DNA of 64,000 nt from Anaerolineae bacterium (GTDB lineage: Bacteria; Chloroflexota; Anaerolineae; Aggregatilineales; Phototrophicaceae), in contig JANWYT010000020.1 of the NCBI GenBank assembly GCA_025055175.1, positions 62,001 through 126,000 on the forward strand, given 5' to 3'. The notes beneath the pieces were generated by a model. That model was not told where the DNA came from. It ran no database searches and worked only from the letters and a program-made list of their open reading frames with translations. Positions 32,851 through 40,417 of this stretch are shown one piece after another; positions within the stretch are counted from its first letter, which is position 1; the number at the start of each line of letters is the position of its first letter. The translations under genes were made by a program, and so were the position numbers.

Positions 32851-34761
32851 TTAGCGCACCGTGAGCGAGATAGCCACGTGATCTCGACCCTGAGCGTCCA
32901 GCAAGCGCGCGCCGCTGACCAGGTCATACAAGCCCAACAGCAGACGGTACTCGCCAACTGGCAGATCGGGTGGCAGGACGATGCTCAGAGGAGCGCCAAT
33001 TAGCGTCTCGGTGGGATCATCCCAGGTGAAGCTGGGGCGATCCCGTACGGGTACGCCATCAGCCTGTGCAAGGATATCGCGGCCGCTGAGCGGATTGAGG
33101 TGCAGGTAGACCTGGAGTTGCCCGTCGTAAGGCACAGCTGCCTGCCAGTAAGGGCGCAGGCGCAGGGTTTGGCCGGGGCTAGCTTGACCCTCCAGATCAT
33201 AGCCGATGAGCCGTATCTGCCCCAGCTGTACGCCTTTCAGCTCGTGGGCAGGACGCCAAAGACGATAGAAGACCAGGGACGGCCCTTGCCAGGTCTGGGT
33301 TGTCTGTGACGGCGGAAAGCGCCGCAGCAACAGAATGTCGGGATTGTCGGCGCGACTGAGCGAGGAGTCCAGCAGATAGCCCACACCCTCCGAGACCCAC
33401 TGAGCAACAGCCTTCTCCTCTAACGTACGAACATAGAACAGTTCCCAATCATCCCCGCGATAGCCACCTCTGTCGCGACTGAAGACCCGCTGACCCAGCT
33501 TGGCATGGTAGATGGTACGGTCAACAAGGATAGAGTATTCGTCTTCGGAGAGGATGGGTATGGCCCAGGTGGCGATTGCTGCCAGCGTGCTGGGGCGTGT
33601 ACGCACCTCTGCTAGTGCGGCGCTGTTCAGCACTGCGCTGCCCAGGTAGACGAAAGCCAGCACTACCACCAAGCCCGACCAGGCCAAGCGCAGAGCGCCG
33701 CGCAGAGCCTGGGCCATCCAAGCCAAAGGCAGTGCCACCAGCAGCAAGGCTAGCGGCGCGTAGGGCGCGGCGTAGCGCAGGCCGCCCTCCCAGTAGACCA
33801 GGAAGCGCGACACCAACCACAGGTGCAGCCCAAAGCCCAGGGCCAGGCCTATCCACAAACTGCGCTCGTGCCAGTGGCGACGCGCCACCAACAACAATCC
33901 CAAACCAAACGCCCCCACCCAAGCCAACAAAGGCCAGCCCAACTGCTCGACAATGCTCACTTCTAACAGTCGGCTCAGGGTGGCCCAATCCAGCGGCCAG
34001 AGCGGCTTGTTGGTAAAGGCTTGGTACTCTGGAATTTGCAAGCTATCGAATTGGCTCAGCCACACGACGGCAGTTGAAGCTATGAGGACGAGTTGAGCCA
34101 GCAGCACGCCACGCCAACGCGAGGGTTTCCACAGAGGCCAAGCCAGCAGCAGGGCAACTCCACAGCCAAAGCCCAGGGCAGGGAAGGCTGAATACTTGAA
34201 CAACACAGCCATCAAGCCTGCCAGCGTGCTGAGTAGGGCGTAGCGCGCGCAGCGAGTGCGCAGAGCGCGCCAAGCGAAGGCCAACGCCGCCACATAGCCC
34301 AGCACCTGATAACTTTCGGTGAGGGCCAAGCGCGTTTGGCTGAGCAGATTGGGCAAGGCCAGGCTGGCCAAAGCCAAGCCCAAGCCGAGCGGTGGTTGGC
34401 CCAAAGCCCGTCCCAGATGGATGAGCAAGGCAGCACTCAGCAGATTCACTGCTGCGCTGAACCAACGCATCCAGCGCAAAGCTGCCGCCATCTCCAGCTC
34501 AGTCACGCGGCCCGTCTGTGCTTCGCCAAGAGGTTGAGCTAGACGATGGACGGCGAAAATCCCTGGTGGATAGTCGTCCAGATCAATTTCGCTCAGGCGT
34601 CCCTGACGATAGAGATAGCCGTTCCAAGTTAGGCGCGCTTCGTCAAATTCGTCGATCGACGGAAAATGATCGTCGTGGCCCACTAAGTGCAGGCTGATCC
34701 CTAGCAATAGGATCGAGGCTGCGACTAGGGTGAAGGCTGAGGGCGAGCGCGCTGGTTTCAA
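32851..34761 (-). CDS. GT39-like polytopic glycosyltransferase with C-terminal accessory domain
   Basis: 636 residues from the TTG at 34761, decided by GGAGG seven bases upstream; the longer frame would overlap the thioesterase gene. About eleven transmembrane segments follow a first outer loop with PSIDEFDEARLTWNGYLYRQG and DLDDYPPG, typical acidic GT-C motifs. The soluble end (from about LGQIRLIGYDLEG) shares the beta-rich domain of the protein encoded at 21276-23165 (LHLNPLSGRDILAQADG and FTWDDPTETLIGAPL against TTTWDDPDEIIMSHV). The role is probably sugar transfer from a lipid donor at the outer membrane face. It is third in a minus run after the M20 peptidase and the thioesterase. Confidence 0.75.
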   Translation of the reverse strand: MKPARSPSAFTLVAASILLLGISLHLVGHDDHFPSIDEFDEARLTWNGYLYRQGRLSEIDLDDYPPGIFAVHRLAQPLGEAQTGRVTELEMAAALRWMRWFSAAVNLLSAALLIHLGRALGQPPLGLGLALASLALPNLLSQTRLALTESYQVLGYVAALAFAWRALRTRCARYALLSTLAGLMAVLFKYSAFPALGFGCGVALLLAWPLWKPSRWRGVLLAQLVLIASTAVVWLSQFDSLQIPEYQAFTNKPLWPLDWATLSRLLEVSIVEQLGWPLLAWVGAFGLGLLLVARRHWHERSLWIGLALGFGLHLWLVSRFLVYWEGGLRYAAPYAPLALLLVALPLAWMAQALRGALRLAWSGLVVVLAFVYLGSAVLNSAALAEVRTRPSTLAAIATWAIPILSEDEYSILVDRTIYHAKLGQRVFSRDRGGYRGDDWELFYVRTLEEKAVAQWVSEGVGYLLDSSLSRADNPDILLLRRFPPSQTTQTWQGPSLVFYRLWRPAHELKGVQLGQIRLIGYDLEGQASPGQTLRLRPYWQAAVPYDGQLQVYLHLNPLSGRDILAQADGVPVRDRPSFTWDDPTETLIGAPLSIVLPPDLPVGEYRLLLGLYDLVSGARLLDAQGRDHVAISLTVR

Positions 34762-34817
34762 AGCGCGTCCTCCGCGCTGGTAGGACTGCCCCGAACATTG
34801 CAGCTCACAGCCGCGTC

Positions 34818-35270
34818 CTATCCTGATTCCAACAACTGCTGCGTAGCGCTGCACAGAGCCAGCACTCGACCAGCGCTGTCGGTAGCCTGAGCGCCAAAGA
34901 CCAACAGACGGCGCGTACGCTCCACCAAACGCGCTGTCACGACGACGTGCGTCTCTTGCGGAGTGACGGGCCGCAGATAAGTGAGGCTCATGTGCGTCGT
35001 AACGCTGGGCGGGGCGACCAAGAAGGACAGCGGCCCAATCGTGTTGTCCAGCACAGCGGCGATCATGCCGCCTTGCATGAAGCCCAACGGGTTCTGCCAG
35101 CGCTGCTGCACCGGGAAGCGGCAGACCAGAGTCGCCGTCTCGGCATTGAACGAGATGACCTCGGCTCCTAACTCATGGAAGATGGGCGGGGGCAACTTGA
35201 GGCCCTGCGCGCTGCTGCCGAGCCGCTGCTGCATGAGGCTCACAATGTCGGGTGGTTGTCCTTCGCTCAT
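34818..35270 (-). CDS. PaaI-type hotdog-fold thioesterase
   Basis: 150 residues from the ATG at 35270, four bases after the M20 peptidase stop. The hotdog fold is seen in RFPVQQRWQNPLGFMQGGMIAAVLDNTIG, where the N/H-P-x-G-x-x-x-G-G block with a downstream D forms the acyl-CoA site, followed by THMSLTYLRPV. These enzymes hydrolyse acyl-CoA thioesters, often aromatic or medium-chain. The typical HG of PaaI is QG here (FMQGGM). The substrate is not predictable. It is co-transcribed with the M20 peptidase. Confidence 0.83.
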   Translation of the reverse strand: MSEGQPPDIVSLMQQRLGSSAQGLKLPPPIFHELGAEVISFNAETATLVCRFPVQQRWQNPLGFMQGGMIAAVLDNTIGPLSFLVAPPSVTTHMSLTYLRPVTPQETHVVVTARLVERTRRLLVFGAQATDSAGRVLALCSATQQLLESG

Positions 35271-35274
35271 CGAC

Positions 35275-36411
35275 TTAGAACTCCCAATCCAGCAGGATGC
35301 CCGCAACCAACGTGCAGCGCGTGGGCAGGCTATTCAGCACGACGTGTTCATGCAGGGCGTGCAGACCATCACCCTGTGGGCCAAGCCCATCCAGCGTAGG
35401 AATGCCCAGGGCTGCCGTGAAGTTGCCGTCGCTGCCGCCGCCGCTGCCATCTTCGCGCACACTGACGCCGTACTTAGCGCCAATGCGCTGAGCCTGCTCG
35501 TAGGCTGCTTGGTTGCGCTCCATCGGTGGGCGCGTGTGATTGAGCTTGATACTGACTTTGGCGCCAGGGATGAAGACGGGCCGATCTGCCAGGGCAGCTT
35601 CCAGCTTGGCCTGCTGCGCGACCGTCATCATGCGCGTGTCGATGAAAGCTTCCAGGTGAGCTGGGATGACGTTGCCGGCAGAGCCGCCGTTGACCATCGT
35701 CACGTTCACCGAGACGCCGTTCTTCAGGTCGTTCAGCTTGTGAATCTCGATCACCTGCTGGGCGAATTCGCTGATGGCGTTGATCCCCTGCTCTGGAGCG
35801 TTGCCGGCGTGGCTGGGACGTCCCTCGATGCTCAGGGTGTAGGTGGCAATGCCTTTGCGCCAAGTCTTGAGCGCGCCCTCTTTGGTGGCCGGCTCCATGA
35901 CCAGCACCAGGCCGCAGCGCTGGGCCGTCTCTTTGATGAGCGCTTCGCTGTGAATGCTGCCGACTTCTTCGTCGCTGGTCATCAGCACCCAGATGGGCCG
36001 CTTGGGCATTCGGCCTAGGGCCTGCAAGCCGCGCAAGGTGGAGAGGACGATGGTGATCCCGCCCTTCATGTCCACAGCGCCCGGCCCAAACAGGCGGCCT
36101 TCGTCGTCGATATGAGGCGGGCGTTCGGCCAACGTGCCGCTGGGCCACACGGTGTCGATGTGGATCAAGAACAGGATAGGCGCGCCGGGGGCGTCTTCGT
36201 GCCACTTGGCCAGCAGCATATCGCCGACTTCGCGGGCGGGGTAGCGCGTGACGGACGACGCGCCGAGCTGGCGGAACTGAGCTTCCATGTAGTTCCCCAG
36301 CTTATCCACCATGTCTTTTTCGGTGGTGAAGGTTTCGTAGCCGATCAGCTCCAGCAGCAGGTCGGTCATAGCCTGCTTTTGGCTGTTGAAATACTGCAAC
36401 AATTCAGACAT
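35275..36411 (-). CDS. M20-family metallopeptidase (glutamate carboxypeptidase-like)
   Basis: 378 residues from the ATG at 36411, with GGAAAGG six bases before it. Metal and catalytic motifs in order: LFLIHIDTVWP (His ligand and Asp), GAVDMKGG (bridging Asp), TSDEEVGS (catalytic and metal Glu), VMEP (metal), GRPSHAG (dimerisation-domain His) and GLHALHEHV near the end (metal His). The closest general match is carboxypeptidase G2/ArgE/DapE-type. It should hydrolyse an amide of an N-acylated amino acid or a C-terminal glutamate. It has no signal peptide. It leads the run to the thioesterase and the GT39 gene. Confidence 0.92.
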   Translation of the reverse strand: MSELLQYFNSQKQAMTDLLLELIGYETFTTEKDMVDKLGNYMEAQFRQLGASSVTRYPAREVGDMLLAKWHEDAPGAPILFLIHIDTVWPSGTLAERPPHIDDEGRLFGPGAVDMKGGITIVLSTLRGLQALGRMPKRPIWVLMTSDEEVGSIHSEALIKETAQRCGLVLVMEPATKEGALKTWRKGIATYTLSIEGRPSHAGNAPEQGINAISEFAQQVIEIHKLNDLKNGVSVNVTMVNGGSAGNVIPAHLEAFIDTRMMTVAQQAKLEAALADRPVFIPGAKVSIKLNHTRPPMERNQAAYEQAQRIGAKYGVSVREDGSGGGSDGNFTAALGIPTLDGLGPQGDGLHALHEHVVLNSLPTRCTLVAGILLDWEF

Positions 36412-36460
36412 GCTGAGCCTTTCCAGGGGTTGAGGGTGGTACGTCATCCAAACCATAGCG

Positions 36461-37771
36461 TCAAAATGGGCAGAGGTCTAGTGCCGTGTAGGTTGGGCTG
36501 CGCGAGCCGTAACGGTTGAGCAGGCGCAGCACCTCGCGCCGTTCTTCGACGATGAGCAGCGTATCGACGCAAGCAGTGTGCAGGTCGCCGCTGCGCGCGT
36601 AGCTATCCGACCAGCGATACGCCATCAGCACGAAGGGCGGCAGCTTAGCGGGGTCGGCGTTGGGCGTGAGCGGGAACTGAGCGTTCAGGCGGGCCAGAGC
36701 ATCGCTGAGCCGACCGTCGCTGGTCAGGGCGTAGGCCAGGATAAGACGGTAGAGCGCATAGCTGAGGACGGTCTCAGTCTCGTCGTTGTACCAGGCGCGC
36801 AGACTCTCGTCTTCCAGGGTCAGACGATAGGCCTCGGCGGCAGCGGCGTAGTTCTGGCGGCTGAAGGCCTTGTCGCCCTCGTGGACGACCTGAATGCGGA
36901 AGCGCGGCGGATCAAGCTGGACGATGGACAGGGTGTAGACCAGGCCATCCCAGTCGTAGATGTTGACGCCAGTGCGCAGCGGGCCAGTGCGCGAGTTGCC
37001 TCGGCTGGTGAGGTTGACCACCAACTCAAGCACGCCGTCCTGATCCACGTCGCGGGCCTGAGGCAACTCTAAGCTACGCAGGGGCGCGTCTAGCAAGTTG
37101 ACCAGGCGCGCGCCGTCCCAGGACAAGATTTGCGTCTCCAGCTCGCAGTCATCGGCGCTGAGGCAGACGCGGCGGCTGACCACCAATTCGGCTGGCGGGC
37201 TGGCGTTCATGTCGCCCACAAAAGCCACCTGAGGCGGCTCTGTGCCATCCGCCGTCACGCTGTGGATGAGGCGATAGCGGCCATCCAGGCAAGCGAACAC
37301 GTGTAAGATTCCCAAGTCGCCTGGTGCGCGGTAAGCGACGAGGATCGATCCTTGACCTCCGCCCAATAGGTCAGCGCTGGGGCTAGATGGATCGCCTACC
37401 TGTCGCCAGCGCAGGCGCAACGCAGCGTTCAGGTCACGGGTCGTTCCGCCCTGGTTGAAGAAGCGCAGCAGGCGCTCTACGCCCTCGTCGACGCTCCGCG
37501 GACGCGCTTCTAGGGCCACGCCACTGCGCGGAGTCGGGCAGACGCTCAGGTCGGGGGTGGGCGTGGGAGCGCTAGCGATGGCGATGGCGGTCGCTGGGTT
37601 GGCCAGATTAGGCAGATCAGCCTGAACGCCGACGGTGGGCAGCAGGCCGCTCACTGCCGCGCCGACGGTCATCGTCGGGAAGGGAAGCGCCGTCGGCTGG
37701 AGCGGCGCAGGCTCGCATGCGCTCAGAGCTAGGCTCGAACAAAAGATGAGGAGTGTTACTGGCGTTCTCAT
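36461..37771 (-). CDS. lipoprotein with VCBS/FG-GAP-like and TPR-like parts, leaderless start
   Basis: 436 residues. A lipobox (SLALSAC) ends a short signal peptide, followed by a PTP-rich linker. The middle (residues about 120-270) has repeated FVGDMNASPPAELVVS and DVDQDGVLELVVNL stretches as in FG-GAP/VCBS repeat proteins. The end is helical (about residues 300-420) with DKAFSRQNYAAAAEAYRLTL, typical of tetratricopeptide repeats. No enzyme motif is seen. A -10 element lies only seven bases before the ATG, and the ATG sits in the loop of a perfect hairpin, so the mRNA is probably leaderless. Its stop is 49 bases before the M20 peptidase start on the same strand. Confidence 0.7.
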   Translation of the reverse strand: MRTPVTLLIFCSSLALSACEPAPLQPTALPFPTMTVGAAVSGLLPTVGVQADLPNLANPATAIAIASAPTPTPDLSVCPTPRSGVALEARPRSVDEGVERLLRFFNQGGTTRDLNAALRLRWRQVGDPSSPSADLLGGGQGSILVAYRAPGDLGILHVFACLDGRYRLIHSVTADGTEPPQVAFVGDMNASPPAELVVSRRVCLSADDCELETQILSWDGARLVNLLDAPLRSLELPQARDVDQDGVLELVVNLTSRGNSRTGPLRTGVNIYDWDGLVYTLSIVQLDPPRFRIQVVHEGDKAFSRQNYAAAAEAYRLTLEDESLRAWYNDETETVLSYALYRLILAYALTSDGRLSDALARLNAQFPLTPNADPAKLPPFVLMAYRWSDSYARSGDLHTACVDTLLIVEERREVLRLLNRYGSRSPTYTALDLCPF

Positions 37772-37806
37772 GAACGCCAGTATAGCAGAGCGCGCCGCGA
37801 TCCCAA
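37757..37806 (-). promoter_or_regulatory. promoter with perfect inverted repeat around the start codon
   Basis: On the minus strand TTGGGA (37806-37801), a 16-base spacer and TATACT (37784-37779) are followed after seven bases by the ATG at 37771. An 11-bp perfect inverted repeat, arms 37772-37782 and 37757-37767, flanks the four loop bases ATGA (37771-37768). The left arm overlaps the -10 element. It can act as an operator at DNA level or a hairpin at RNA level. Confidence 0.6.
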
Positions 37807-37886
37807 AGATGGGCGGGCCAGAGTTTAGCCGAACACCAGCCTCGAGTTACGGGGACGAGTCGATGAACCGCCCCGACAAAATGGGC

Positions 37887-38744
37887 TTAGACCAGGCCCA
37901 TCACGCGGCAGGGGCCGCCAGAGCCTTTGGCGAAGCGCGGCACGCCGACGATGACTTGCGCAGGCTTGCCGATCAGGGCCTTGAGGTTGGCGACGTTCTC
38001 AATGCCGTATTTGCCCGCCCCCAAAATAGTGAAATGCACGTCGAAGGTGGACGACGAGCCGATGTCCAGCGACAGCGTGTCGACGGCAATGCCGTGAATG
38101 TCGCGCTGCTCCACCAGGAAGGTGGCGGCTTCTGGGCTGAAGCCAGGGAAGCGCATGACGCCGCCGCTATCTTCGTTGCGGAAGGCAGCGATGTCTTCCC
38201 AGCGGGTGTCCCAGCCGCTGTACATGCACACCAGCGCACCAGCGGGCAACTCTCCGTTGGCGCTCTCCCAGGCCTGAATATCTTCCACTGTCACCATCGC
38301 TTCAGGGTCTTCGACAGCTTTGGCGCTGATGTCGATGACCACTGCTGGGCTGACGAAGGCCGAGATGGCGTAGTTGTCCACCGTCTCGCCGTCGGCGATG
38401 AAGTGGGCCGGGATGTCCAGATGCGTGCCAGTGTGTTCGCCGAACGTCCACTGCTGAATGTAATAGCCGTTGGCCTGCACCGTCACTACGTCCTGAACGC
38501 TGGGCAAGGCCGTCTTGTCGTAAGTAGGCAGGCTAGTCGAGAAGATATGGCTCAGATCGACGACTTCGCTCATGGCGTGAGAATCGGCGCGCACCCGCGA
38601 AGGGTTGAGCAGGCCAGCGCCGGCTGCCAAGCCAGCAGCGGCGGTCAGACCACCCAACTTCAGGAAATTGCGACGGCTAGGGTTCGGCACGCCCTGGCGC
38701 TGGATACGTTCGGCGACGACCTGGGCAATTTTAGGGGAACACAT
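37887..38744 (-). CDS. Tat-exported cyclase-family (kynurenine-formamidase-like) hydrolase
   Basis: 285 residues from the ATG at 38744, with GGAGAG six bases before it. The N-terminus has a twin-arginine signal (PSRRNFLKLGG) with a hydrophobic stretch, so the folded protein is exported. The mature part belongs to the cyclase family, shown by HTGTHLDIPAHF (metal-binding H-x-G-T-H-x-D-x-P-x-H), VDTLSLDIG and GAGKYGIENVANL. Relatives hydrolyse N-formylkynurenine or cyclise polyketides; the substrate here is open. It is divergent from glutamate dehydrogenase across a region full of symmetric elements. The Tat signal suggests a bound cofactor or metal loaded in the cytoplasm. Confidence 0.87.
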   Translation of the reverse strand: MCSPKIAQVVAERIQRQGVPNPSRRNFLKLGGLTAAAGLAAGAGLLNPSRVRADSHAMSEVVDLSHIFSTSLPTYDKTALPSVQDVVTVQANGYYIQQWTFGEHTGTHLDIPAHFIADGETVDNYAISAFVSPAVVIDISAKAVEDPEAMVTVEDIQAWESANGELPAGALVCMYSGWDTRWEDIAAFRNEDSGGVMRFPGFSPEAATFLVEQRDIHGIAVDTLSLDIGSSSTFDVHFTILGAGKYGIENVANLKALIGKPAQVIVGVPRFAKGSGGPCRVMGLV

Positions 38745-39062
38745 AGCGTACTCTCCACGTGATTCTGACAAGAGCGGACACCAAGTGGCTGAAAAGCTAC
38801 GAAAAAGGCCATTTGGCCTAGCTTAGCCAAAGATAGGTATAAGGCGCATTAGCCACAATGCACAAAATTGATTGTTTATTTATTATTTGATACGAAGTAT
38901 CATCTTTTGCAGGCTGACAGTTTCTCACTACCTTCTTATTTGTGCATTATGCACATACAATTAGGCAATTAGCTTAGATGTTATGCATATCTCCACTGTA
39001 CAACGCACCAATTCATGCTATACTCATGGCAAATCGTTGAAATCACCGAAAGAGAGGGCGCT
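38745..39062. promoter_or_regulatory. divergent control region between the cyclase gene and gdhA
   Basis: No gene is seen in these 318 AT-rich bases. Plus strand: TGTACA (38997-39002), 16 bases, TATACT (39019-39024) for gdhA. Minus strand: TTGTGC (38865-38860), 17 bases, TTATAC (38842-38837) for the cyclase. Between them lie a palindrome TGTGCATTATGCACA (38941-38955), a related half-site AATGCACAAA overlapping the minus -35 (38857-38866), TATGCATA (38982-38989) and TGATAC-GAA-GTATCA (38888-38902). A short hairpin with a T-run (38802-38819) lies in the cyclase leader. Confidence 0.55.
38802..38819 (-). terminator. possible attenuator hairpin in the cyclase leader
   Basis: On the minus strand AGGCC (38819-38815), loop AAAT, GGCCT (38810-38806) and T4 (38805-38802) resemble a weak intrinsic terminator, located after the predicted start of transcription (about 38830) and 57 bases before the ATG. 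An outer AGCTA/TAGCT pair may extend the stem. Confidence 0.35.
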
Positions 39063-40340
39063 ATGGTTGTCGCTTATCCACAAACTAATCCTCAACCTCT
39101 TGATGCTTACAAGACTGCTTTGGAACAATTTGACCGCGCTGTGGCCCACATGAGCCTGCCTGACGGCATGGCCGACTATCTGCGCTATCCCCGCCGCGAG
39201 TTCACCGTCAACTTCCCAGTGCGCCGCGACGATGGCCGCGTGGAGATGTTCACTGGCTACCGCGTCCACCACAACACAGCTCTGGGAGCGTCTAAAGGCG
39301 GCCTGCGCTACAGCCCTCACGTCACTCTGGACGAGGTGCGCGCGCTGGCCATGTGGATGACCTGGAAATGCGCCCTGGTCAACATCCCCTACGGCGGCGC
39401 CAAAGGCGGTGTGGTAGTCGAACCCAAGACGCTCAGCCTGAGCGAGTTGGAGCGCCTGACGCGCCGCTATGCCAGCGAGTTAGCTCCGCTGATGAGTCCG
39501 CAGATGGACGTGCCTGCCCCCGACATGGGGACGAATGCCCAGGTCATGGCTTGGATCATGGACACCTACAGCATGACCGTCGGCTACAGCGTGCCGGCCA
39601 TCGTCACCGGCAAGCCGATCAACGTCGGTGGCAGCGAAGGCCGCAACGAAGCCACCGGACGCGGCGTGGTCTTCGTCATGATGGCTACGCTCAAGAAGTA
39701 CGGCTACACCGATCCTGCCAAAGTGAAGATCATCATCCAGGGCTTCGGCAACGTCGGCTCAAACGCCGCCCTGTATGCCCACGAGCTGGGCTACCGCGTC
39801 GTCGGGGTGAGCGACGTAGGCGGCGGCTTGTACAATGAGGAGGGTCTGAACATCCCAGAGGTGTTAGACTACTATCAGCGCAACCGCAGCCTGCGCGACT
39901 ACCCCAAAGCTGAACCCGTCACCAACGCTGAATTGCTCATCCAGCCCTGCGACGTGCTGATCCCAGCTGCCCTGGAAGGCCAAATCCACCAACATAACGC
40001 CCCACACATCCAAGCCCGCTTCATCATCGAAGGCGCTAACGGCCCGACTACGCCAGAAGCCGACGACATCCTCAACGACAAAGGGGTGATCGTCGTGCCA
40101 GACATCCTCGCCAACAGCGGTGGCGTCATCGTCTCCTATTTTGAATGGGTGCAGGACTTGCAGGCCTTCTTCTGGGACAAGGCCGCCGTCTTCGCTCAGT
40201 TAGAGCGGATCATCACCGCCGCCTACGAAAAGACCAACGCCACCGCCGAGAAGTACAAGGTCGATCTGCGCACTGCCGCCCAGATCACCGCCATCCAGCG
40301 CGTGGCCGACGCGGTGATGACGCGCGGTTTCTATCCGTGA
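39063..40340 (+). CDS. gdhA: glutamate dehydrogenase (Glu/Leu/Phe/Val dehydrogenase family)
   Basis: 425 residues from the ATG at 39063, chosen for the GAGAGGG before it; the open frame upstream covers the -10 element. The catalytic domain has GYRVHHNTALGASKGGLRYS, NIPYGGAKGG with the catalytic Lys, and the PAPDMGTNAQVMAWIMDTY active-site Asp. The Rossmann part has GFGNVGSNAA and GVSDVGGGLYN. The length and motifs match the hexameric NAD(P)-dependent enzymes that interconvert glutamate and 2-oxoglutarate plus ammonia. The end is marked by a strong terminator, so it is monocistronic. Coenzyme preference cannot be read safely. Confidence 0.96.
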   Translation: MVVAYPQTNPQPLDAYKTALEQFDRAVAHMSLPDGMADYLRYPRREFTVNFPVRRDDGRVEMFTGYRVHHNTALGASKGGLRYSPHVTLDEVRALAMWMTWKCALVNIPYGGAKGGVVVEPKTLSLSELERLTRRYASELAPLMSPQMDVPAPDMGTNAQVMAWIMDTYSMTVGYSVPAIVTGKPINVGGSEGRNEATGRGVVFVMMATLKKYGYTDPAKVKIIIQGFGNVGSNAALYAHELGYRVVGVSDVGGGLYNEEGLNIPEVLDYYQRNRSLRDYPKAEPVTNAELLIQPCDVLIPAALEGQIHQHNAPHIQARFIIEGANGPTTPEADDILNDKGVIVVPDILANSGGVIVSYFEWVQDLQAFFWDKAAVFAQLERIITAAYEKTNATAEKYKVDLRTAAQITAIQRVADAVMTRGFYP

Positions 40341-40366
40341 TCTAAGCTGCCTGTGCTACACTCTGG

Positions 40367-40391
40367 GGCGCAGCGCAGGCTGCGCCTTTTT
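40367..40391 (+). terminator. rho-independent terminator of gdhA
   Basis: GGCGCAGC (40367-40374), loop GCAG, GCTGCGCC (40379-40386) and T5 (40387-40391): a perfect 8-bp GC stem followed by five T, 26 bases after the gdhA stop. Confidence 0.92.
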
Positions 40392-40417
40392 CGTTCATCG
40401 CCCTAGGAGGCCCAGCC

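Noticed and set aside
32676-33003. Short plus-strand frames after the Bax-inhibitor-1 terminator
   Set aside because: They overlap the terminator or the end of the GT39 gene, and show no conserved pattern.
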